From Bacteroidales bacterium (lineage in GTDB: Bacteria; Bacteroidota; Bacteroidia; Bacteroidales; WCHB1-69): 54,530 nt of DNA. Positions within the stretch are counted from its first letter, which is position 1; each line of letters begins with the position of its first letter. Below the pieces are notes generated by a model. The model did not search any database and had not been told where the DNA came from. It saw only the letters and a program-made list of their open reading frames with translations. Made by a program: the position numbers and the translations under genes. This document shows positions 50,075-54,530 of this stretch, piece after piece. The stretch covers positions 1-54,530 of the forward strand of contig JAFXTS010000019.1 of the NCBI GenBank assembly GCA_017535665.1, in the 5' to 3' direction.

Positions 50075-51073
50075 TTAGCGGTTTTTGCGGGCTGCTCTAC
50101 GTGCCTGACGATTGGCCTTTCTCTCTGCGCGCTGCTGTCTGCGCAATGCGCTTCCACTCTTAACGCTTGAGGTTCCGCCGATCATCGACGCGGGTTTGAT
50201 CATTCCAGCGGTGCGGGATTGTCCAAGTGCAGTGAGAAACGCACCCTGATTGCCAACCGTCCCATTCACATTGCCGGTAGTGAGAGCGTTAACAAACTTA
50301 CTTCCACCCATGCGCAAAATGTTGGAGTTAGCGCGGCGCATCTTGTTCTGCAACGCGGTGGACGTGTTCAGCGAAGCACCGAAATACAGATTGATGGTAA
50401 GGGTGAAAGCCGTTGCCGTGGGGATGGAGATATACCAGTAATTCTGATTGCCGATAACCTGATTGATGTTAGGAATGGTCAGGATGTTAGTTTGGAACTG
50501 GTATTCGTTGCGGAATACGGAAAGGTTGATCGGATCGGTGGCCATATCGCGGAACGGTGACGTTTCATAACGCTCGATGATGGAAGAAAGAATCGTCGTT
50601 TGCGTGGTGGCCAACTGGATTCCCTGTAAAACTGACGGCTGCTGTTGTAACCATGCCAACAGTTGGTTGATACTCTTCGGACTACCGGATGCAGAAATTG
50701 TGGTTGCACCGGATTCTTCGCTGATAACACCTTCCTTGATCATAGGTTTGGATGAATCGACTGCACCTACCAGCAAGTCACCGAACAACTGCAACTTGGA
50801 AACACTCGTGTTGCCGCTGGTAACATTGATCTGGATGGATGCGGTTCTATAACCCTGATTGTGGGCAGCAAACGAAATTGCCGTACCACCGTAATCAAGG
50901 AACTCATCACCATCACCGATATAATCATCGGCATCGTCGAAATCCTCGAAATCCTCGAAATCCTCGAAGTTGTCATCTTCAATCACTTCATAATCCTCGA
51001 AATTCGAGAAATCTTCAGCGCGTGCATCCAGTTCGCGGCGGACGCTGCCCGCATCTTTTCTAAAAGTTTTCAT
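50075..51073 (-). CDS. Major capsid protein candidate
   Basis: 332 residues. N-terminal 60 residues are strongly acidic, with three tandem FED units (NFEDFEDFEDF, from repeated TCCTCGAAA on the plus strand). The core (60-290) is rich in beta-strand and Asn/Thr (VTSGNTSVSKLQLF, NYWYISIPTATAFTLTINLY). The last 45 residues are basic (RRQQRAERKANRQARRAARK). The size and the place next to the ATPase and membrane-protein genes fit a double-jelly-roll capsid protein such as that of FLiP or PM2. No sequence match is claimed. Confidence 0.5.
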   Translation of the reverse strand: MKTFRKDAGSVRRELDARAEDFSNFEDYEVIEDDNFEDFEDFEDFDDADDYIGDGDEFLDYGGTAISFAAHNQGYRTASIQINVTSGNTSVSKLQLFGDLLVGAVDSSKPMIKEGVISEESGATTISASGSPKSINQLLAWLQQQPSVLQGIQLATTQTTILSSIIERYETSPFRDMATDPINLSVFRNEYQFQTNILTIPNINQVIGNQNYWYISIPTATAFTLTINLYFGASLNTSTALQNKMRRANSNILRMGGSKFVNALTTGNVNGTVGNQGAFLTALGQSRTAGMIKPASMIGGTSSVKSGSALRRQQRAERKANRQARRAARKNR

Positions 51074-51103
51074 GTTATAAATTTTTTGATTGTTAATAAT
51101 TTA

Positions 51104-51334
51104 CTACTCTTCATCTTCCGGCTCCGGATCTCGTTTGAGCTGCAATTTGCGCTCTACTGTGCCGGAAAAAGTTCCGTCGTTGTTTTTCTCCAAAACGATC
51201 GTCTCTTTCATAAACCGCTTTGCAAGCAGATAAAGAACGAGAGCGGTAAGGATTAAAATGATAATGTTTTTCACGTTCAAGACGCTCTTTGCGCCGGTGG
51301 TCACGCCATTGGTGACAGTTTCAATAGGATTCAT
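51104..51334 (-). CDS. Small single-span membrane protein
   Basis: 76 residues: helix (IIILILTALVLYLLA) then a charged tail ending in EPEDEE. The ATG at 51334 is preferred. It is the first gene after the terminator at 51384-51426, so probably the first late gene. Confidence 0.68.
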   Translation of the reverse strand: MNPIETVTNGVTTGAKSVLNVKNIIILILTALVLYLLAKRFMKETIVLEKNNDGTFSGTVERKLQLKRDPEPEDEE

Positions 51335-51383
51335 ATTATTGCTATTTTTTGTTATTGAAAAAATTCGTGCGCAAAATAACAGC

Positions 51384-51426
51384 AAAAAAAAATGGCGGTT
51401 TGCACTAATAAGCAATAACCGCCATT
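51384..51426 (-). terminator. Minus-strand terminator at the late-region start
   Basis: Ten-bp perfect stem (AATGGCGGTT at 51391-51400 with AACCGCCATT at 51417-51426), then seven or more T on the minus strand. It separates the HTH gene and ATPase from the capsid and membrane-protein genes. Passing it may need antitermination, or a promoter below it. Confidence 0.85.
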
Positions 51427-51476
51427 GTTGGCCAATAATGCGCAATAACGACCACTAACAGCCACTAATGACCACT
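51404..51476. repeat. 10-bp phased degenerate tandem repeats
   Basis: Seven consecutive 10-base units starting at 51404, 51414, 51424, 51434, 51444, 51454 and 51464, plus a partial eighth. Consensus A(A/C/T)TAAYRRCC: AATAACCGCC, AATAATGCGC, AATAACGACC, ACTAACAGCC, ACTAATGACC. The period is close to one helical turn, as for a cooperatively bound regulator. They overlap the terminator stem and the 3' end of the HTH gene. Confidence 0.75.
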
Positions 51477-51653
51477 GTTTGAAAAATATTCTCTTGGATC
51501 TCCTAACTTTTCATGTATTTTCCGGACTGCCGCCGGCGGGAAAAGTCGGCCAATGCGCAATGATAGCAAATCAAATTCGCGCAACCAGCATACAAAAGTA
51601 TGTCGATTCACCCCGTAACTGTCGGCCAATTCCTTTATGGTTTTCGCTTCCAT
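51465..51653 (-). CDS. DUF4248-like HTH protein
   Basis: 62 residues: IKELADSYGVNRHTFVCWL helix-turn-helix and FPPAAVRKIHEKLGDP at the end, similar to DUF4248 proteins of Bacteroidetes elements. Its start overlaps the ATPase stop by one base. The phased 10-bp repeats lie at its 3' end and could be its target. Confidence 0.68.
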   Translation of the reverse strand: MEAKTIKELADSYGVNRHTFVCWLREFDLLSLRIGRLFPPAAVRKIHEKLGDPREYFSNSGH

Positions 51654-52207
51654 TAATAAACATTTACAAGTTTATGAGCATAAGGGTTTTTGTCGGCCAT
51701 CACCGCATTGTGAGCCTTCACAACCTCTTCAAAAGCTGGAAGATCATTTTTGCGGACATCCGGCGTGTCACCTGTCTTGAACATCAAAATATTATCGCAA
51801 ATACGGAAAAGAGCAGGCGGACAAGCAACAAAGCCGTGAAAGATAAAAATAATATCAACATTCTTCTGTTTTGAATCATACACAAGCCTTTTTACAGAAT
51901 CTTGCAACCGTCCCTCGATAAACTTCGTAGCATCCTCAATCACCAAAAGACCGTTTTTGAAATTCTCACACGCGGCCAAAATCCCGTCAGTGTCACTGCC
52001 CCAACAGCGGCAACAATCACCGGCACGCATCCGCGCAATTCCAGATGGTTGTATTGTCTTAACTCCAGCATAAGAGGGATGGTCCAAAGTGTCAACGACT
52101 AACACTTTCAGCATACGCACCAAAAAGGACCTGATAACCTTTTTGATATAGTACGTTTTACCAGTGCCACGCCGCCCAAGAACTAACGAAACTTTGTTGA
52201 TTCTCAT
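51653..52207 (-). CDS. Packaging-type P-loop ATPase
   Basis: 184 residues. Walker A GRRGTGKT (11-18), Walker B LLVIED (87-92), followed by FIFHGF in the sensor position. A CCRC pair lies at 65-68. Size, motif spacing and lack of membrane segment resemble the A32/PRD1-P9-like genome-packaging ATPases of double-jelly-roll viruses. Zot-type ATPases of inoviruses are the alternative. Next to the capsid operon. Overlaps the gene upstream by four bases. Confidence 0.78.
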   Translation of the reverse strand: MRINKVSLVLGRRGTGKTYYIKKVIRSFLVRMLKVLVVDTLDHPSYAGVKTIQPSGIARMRAGDCCRCWGSDTDGILAACENFKNGLLVIEDATKFIEGRLQDSVKRLVYDSKQKNVDIIFIFHGFVACPPALFRICDNILMFKTGDTPDVRKNDLPAFEEVVKAHNAVMADKNPYAHKLVNVY

Positions 52208-52779
52208 TTCTTTTTGAAATCTTTAGAAAAAAACGGCATTGCACGCGAAAACTCCACAGTCACGACCGCAAACAAAAGTGCATAAGTGGGAGAGGGCGAA
52301 GATTGCCACATTTGGAGACAAGCTGCCAGCGGCTTTCTGATAGTCTCTTTTTCATCGTCCGAAAGTTCGACGTTATCTTTGTAATCCTCAAGAAATTCAA
52401 ACTTGTTTTGAGCCCTTTCATGCTCTTTGGTTATCTCTACCGCACCGGTGGCATTTTCAATCTGATCATGCAAATCCCGATCTCTGTCAGTAATGATTCT
52501 TTTTTCGAGCAATTTTGGCAAAAAGACCTTCTGCGAATCAGACAACAAATTGACATACAACGCCGCCTCTTCATCATAAGTGCAGAAACGCTCCTGTTTG
52601 GGTTCCTGATCCGGTTCCGGCTCATCGTCCAAATGGATTTCTTCCGGTTCCGGTTCTGGCTCATCTGTAATTTCTGGCTCTTCAACAATCCGCGTATCTT
52701 CATTCAGCTCATTGATGAACTCATCCGTCGTCTGCTCGTTTTCAATTTCTGCGAAAAAATCTCTGCTTGGTAGCTCCAT
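52204..52779 (-). CDS. Acidic protein of unknown function
   Basis: 191 residues. N-terminal half very acidic with EPEPEPEEI-like repeats; C-terminal half helical with a hydrophobic stretch (TYALLFAVVTVEFSRAMPFF) that may be membrane-associated. The ATG at 52779 is preferred over an upstream TTG. The gene follows the 58-residue ORF by one base. Confidence 0.6.
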   Translation of the reverse strand: MELPSRDFFAEIENEQTTDEFINELNEDTRIVEEPEITDEPEPEPEEIHLDDEPEPDQEPKQERFCTYDEEAALYVNLLSDSQKVFLPKLLEKRIITDRDRDLHDQIENATGAVEITKEHERAQNKFEFLEDYKDNVELSDDEKETIRKPLAACLQMWQSSPSPTYALLFAVVTVEFSRAMPFFSKDFKKK

Positions 52780-52780
52780 T

Positions 52781-52957
52781 TCAGTATTTTTCAAGTCGTT
52801 TCAAAATATCATCCAACTCTCCCTGTCTTTTGCTCAATCTGCCCATCACTTTCATAACGGAGATTTCACCATTCTCAATGAAAGAGCCGACAAAAACTTT
52901 AATGTCGTGCAATAGCACCTCTTCTGGGGATTTCGGCTTATTGATTATCTCCATCAT
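52781..52957 (-). CDS. 58-residue helical protein
   Basis: Short ORF that fills the gap exactly: its start overlaps the 153-residue gene and its stop precedes the next ATG by one base (TGAAATG). Predicted helical, ends LSKRQGELDDILKRLEKY. No known family. The tight packing supports it being real. Confidence 0.6.
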   Translation of the reverse strand: MMEIINKPKSPEEVLLHDIKVFVGSFIENGEISVMKVMGRLSKRQGELDDILKRLEKY

Positions 52958-53399
52958 CTTCTAAAATTTTACGTTTCCACTCCAAATATTCTCTCTTATC
53001 TGCCTCATCTGCAACCAATTTGTTTTGCTTCCAGTAAGGCTCGAAAATGTAATCGAAAGCGTCGGAAAAGTCCGTTGCTTCACCCATTGCAACCAAAGCG
53101 CGCAAAATCACGCCCACTTTGTCAGGAATAAGAAAATGCTTTTTGTAGATGACCAGCCGTTCTTTCATGGCCTCAATCTTGCCTTCCAGCTGCAAAATTT
53201 GATTGTCTTTCTCCGAAACTTTATCAAAAATTTCCTTTTGAGATTCAACATCACCGACTTTGCCACCCTCCAGAATTTTAGCCAAAAAATCAGCCCTATT
53301 CAAGCCACTTTCAGCAACTTGTCTATTCAATTCTTCCAGCATTTCAGAAGTGATGCCGGAAAATGTTACACTTGTTTTTTTTGCTTTCGTTTCTTCCAT
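52938..53399 (-). CDS. Coiled-coil protein with RHH-like start
   Basis: 153 residues. The N-terminus TSVTFSGITSEMLEELNRQV could be a ribbon-helix-helix; a coiled coil follows (EKDNQILQLEGKIEAMKERL), then a C-terminal helical part. Possibly a DNA-binding regulator of the right-end operon. Confidence 0.6.
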   Translation of the reverse strand: MEETKAKKTSVTFSGITSEMLEELNRQVAESGLNRADFLAKILEGGKVGDVESQKEIFDKVSEKDNQILQLEGKIEAMKERLVIYKKHFLIPDKVGVILRALVAMGEATDFSDAFDYIFEPYWKQNKLVADEADKREYLEWKRKILEDDGDNQ

Positions 53400-53411
53400 A
53401 TTGCTTTGCTT

Positions 53412-53669
53412 TTAGAGGTTCCCAAAAACACCTTCCACCGGTTTATCGTCAGAAATTACACCAATTTTTTCTGATTTATCAGGAATTGCAGTTACTTTTC
53501 CCGATACATCCTTAATTTCCATGCAATGAGGCTGCTCAAACAAATAATCAGCCAACACACAACGCAAAAGCTCTGTTTTATGTACCTGCAATTCAGCCGC
53601 TTTTTCGTTCAATTTTTCCGCGTATTCCTGCGGAATAGAGATTGTGATTTTTACATTTTTCATTTTCAT
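53412..53669 (-). CDS. Ribbon-helix-helix regulator
   Basis: 85 residues. VKITISIPQEYAEKLNEKAA is a CopG/MetJ-like RHH start, with a variable acidic C-terminal tail. First gene of the right-end leftward operon; probably binds the promoter at 53693-53730. Confidence 0.75.
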   Translation of the reverse strand: MKMKNVKITISIPQEYAEKLNEKAAELQVHKTELLRCVLADYLFEQPHCMEIKDVSGKVTAIPDKSEKIGVISDDKPVEGVFGNL

Positions 53670-53692
53670 TTTATTTTTGATTTTAATTTGCG

Positions 53693-53700
53693 CAAAATTA
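53693..53700 (-). promoter_or_regulatory. -7 box TAATTTTG of the right-end operon
   Basis: Minus-strand TAATTTTG, 24 bases before the RHH gene. Upstream lie inverted arms CATAATT/AATTATG that could be an operator. No clear -33 TTTG. Confidence 0.55.
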
Positions 53701-53756
53701 CATCATAATTCTCTAAATTATTGTATTGTCGTAAATTATGAAAATCCAAAGAGGAA

Positions 53757-53797
53757 AGAAAAAACGGGATTGAAATTTTGTTTTTTTCAATCCCGTT
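53757..53797 (-). terminator. 13-bp hairpin terminator inside the right end
   Basis: Perfect arms AACGGGATTGAAA and TTTCAATCCCGTT (53763-53775, 53785-53797) with a 9-base loop, then TTTTTT on the minus strand. It would stop transcripts of yggS from entering the element. Confidence 0.8.
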
Positions 53798-53844
53798 ACA
53801 TATATATATATTGTAATCAACAAATTACTTTTTTACTAAACGAA

Positions 53845-53872
53845 AAAAATCATTCTACAAATTATAGGACAA
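53845..53872. other. dif-like half site at the right junction (attR)
   Basis: Centre TACAAA (53856-53861) and arm TTATAGGACAA (53862-53872) match attL. The opposite arm AAAAATCATTC matches the XerD arm poorly (5 of 11), as expected for an element-derived arm. Confidence 0.75.
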
Positions 53873-53943
53873 TTTTTTAGTACATGAAAATAAGCGATAA
53901 TCGAGCAAGATAGCCGACAATTCAAGGCAAAATCAGAACGAAT

Positions 53944-54530
53944 TTACCGCTTGCTGTAGTCGCGCTCGCCGAAAATGGCGCTGCCGACACGAATCATCGT
54001 GGAGCCTTCCTCAATGGCAATCGGATAATCGTGCGACATTCCCATGGAAATCTCTTTGAAATTTTTATTTTCAGAAAAATAATTCTGCTTCAGATCATCA
54101 AAATATTCGTGTAAAGTGCGAAATTCTTGATGAACCTGCTGAATATCGTCTGTAAGACTGGCCATGCCCATCACACCGCAGATTTCGATATTTTGGAGAT
54201 TTTGAAATTCCTGGCTCTCCAGCATCTGCCGACATTCTTCCATGGAGAAGCCGAATTTGGTCTCTTCAGTAGCGATGTGGAACTGGAGCAGACAGCCCAC
54301 GGTACGCTGGTGCATGGCGGCCAGACGGTTTACTTCCTGCAAGAGCCGGAAACTGTCAATACTATGAATCAGATGCACATACGGGATGATATATTTGATT
54401 TTGTTGGTCTGCAGATGACCGATAAAATGCCAGCAGATATCCTCGGGCAGATGCTCGTGCTTGGTTTTCAGCTCTTGTGCCCAATTCTCGCCAAAATGGC
54501 GCTGTCCCAGCTGGTAAGCCTCCATCACCT
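53944..54530 (-). CDS. yggS: PLP homeostasis protein (YggS family), N-terminus outside window
   Basis: At least 195 residues of the PLP-binding barrel protein; the coding start lies beyond the window end. Motifs: RHFGENWAQEL, WHFIGHLQTNKIKYI, IHSIDSFRLLQEVNRLA, TKFGFSMEECRQML and SMGMSHDYPIAIEEGSTMIR. It handles pyridoxal phosphate balance. Convergent with the GT2 gene on the other side of the element. Confidence 0.93.
   Translation of the reverse strand, partial: VMEAYQLGQRHFGENWAQELKTKHEHLPEDICWHFIGHLQTNKIKYIIPYVHLIHSIDSFRLLQEVNRLAAMHQRTVGCLLQFHIATEETKFGFSMEECRQMLESQEFQNLQNIEICGVMGMASLTDDIQQVHQEFRTLHEYFDDLKQNYFSENKNFKEISMGMSHDYPIAIEEGSTMIRVGSAIFGERDYSKR

Larger units (their letters stand above)
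37172..53855. mobile_element. 16.7-kb Xer-integrated prophage-like element
   Basis: The ends are 16-base direct repeats TACAAATTATAGGACA (37172-37187 and 53856-53871). All but two genes run leftwards. Content: HUH Rep, SSB, clamp-binding protein, Tad2-like protein, XRE repressor, PIN protein, packaging-type ATPase, capsid candidate, about nine single-span membrane proteins and two peptidoglycan hydrolases. No integrase, terminase, portal or tail gene is recognisable. Base composition is clearly more AT-rich than the flanking housekeeping genes. Best reading: a temperate tailless virus, related in logic to FLiP or corticoviruses, that uses host XerCD. An inovirus is less likely: no secretin, no small coat cluster, and the ATPase lacks a membrane segment. 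Confidence 0.8.

Noticed and set aside
50839..51063. Arg/His/Asn/Pro-rich plus-strand ORF
   Set aside because: Shadow of the FED-coding repeat in the capsid candidate; no promoter or coding bias of its own.
51404..51476. CRISPR array
   Set aside because: Units are contiguous 10-mers without spacers, far too short for CRISPR repeats.
53800..53812. TA-rich run as origin or AT-hook site
   Set aside because: A short (TA)n run near attR; too short for an origin and without repeats or other signals.
37172..53855. Inovirus (filamentous phage) identity
   Set aside because: Rep and a P-loop ATPase are shared, but no secretin, no small signal-peptide coat gene, no adsorption protein and no membrane segment in the ATPase. 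Two peptidoglycan hydrolases and a possible spanin imply a lytic, wall-crossing virion.
37172..53855. Tailed prophage or conjugative plasmid
   Set aside because: No terminase, portal, tail, integrase, relaxase, coupling protein or type IV secretion genes are recognisable.

Overview
The window looks like part of a Bacteroidota (Bacteroidetes) chromosome, probably Bacteroidales-like. The main reasons are: -7 promoter boxes of the TAnnTTTG type; a type IX secretion (T9SS) C-terminal sorting domain; a Fibrobacter-major-type (FISUMP) surface protein; a DUF4838 family protein; a LytS/LytT pair; and the sets of lipoproteins and signal-peptide proteins. I cannot name a genus.

Region 1 (1-6640, mostly minus strand) holds small secreted proteins, a TPR protein, a RelB-like antitoxin with a PIN toxin, a YD-repeat-like secreted protein, and a two-gene envelope transport operon (outer-membrane porin plus gate-domain inner-membrane protein). 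Region 2 (6746-13866) has a fused NfnAB-like flavoprotein, a DUF4838 protein, a FISUMP protein with two translated palindromic repeats, and an AraC regulator. Region 3 (14042-22472, plus strand) is a surface and polyphosphate-type cluster: T9SS protein, DUF4353 beta-helix protein, lipoprotein, VTC-domain polymerase, DUF4956 membrane protein and DUF2490 barrel, followed by LytS/LytT. Region 4 (22474-37097) is housekeeping: recG, tex, an M49-like peptidase, a DEDDh exonuclease, gltX, a partial ATP synthase operon (atpF-H-A-G only), an EEP-family phosphohydrolase and a polyprenol-phosphate glycosyltransferase.

Region 5 (37172-53855, 16.7 kb) is an integrated mobile element between the convergent glycosyltransferase gene and yggS. 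It sits in a dif-like XerC/XerD site. The left junction has an 11-base arm identical to the E. coli XerD arm, a 6-base centre and a XerC-like arm; the 16 bases of centre plus XerC arm are repeated at the right junction. No integrase gene is present. Nearly all genes run leftwards from a right-end promoter. The element encodes an HUH rolling-circle Rep, SSB, a probable beta-clamp-binding protein, a small packaging-type ATPase, a 332-residue capsid candidate, many single-span membrane proteins, two membrane-anchored peptidoglycan hydrolases, a membrane metallopeptidase and a spanin-like lipoprotein. It also has a Tad2-like anti-Thoeris protein and a divergent XRE repressor. No terminase, portal or tail gene is recognisable. 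My best reading is a temperate, tailless, probably membrane-containing virus (FLiP/PM2-like in logic) that integrates with host Xer recombinases. The capsid assignment is inference.

Region 6 (53944-54530) is the 3' part of yggS, cut by the window end. No stretch longer than 300 bases lacks a gene; shorter intergenic stretches with promoters, repeats or terminators are listed individually.
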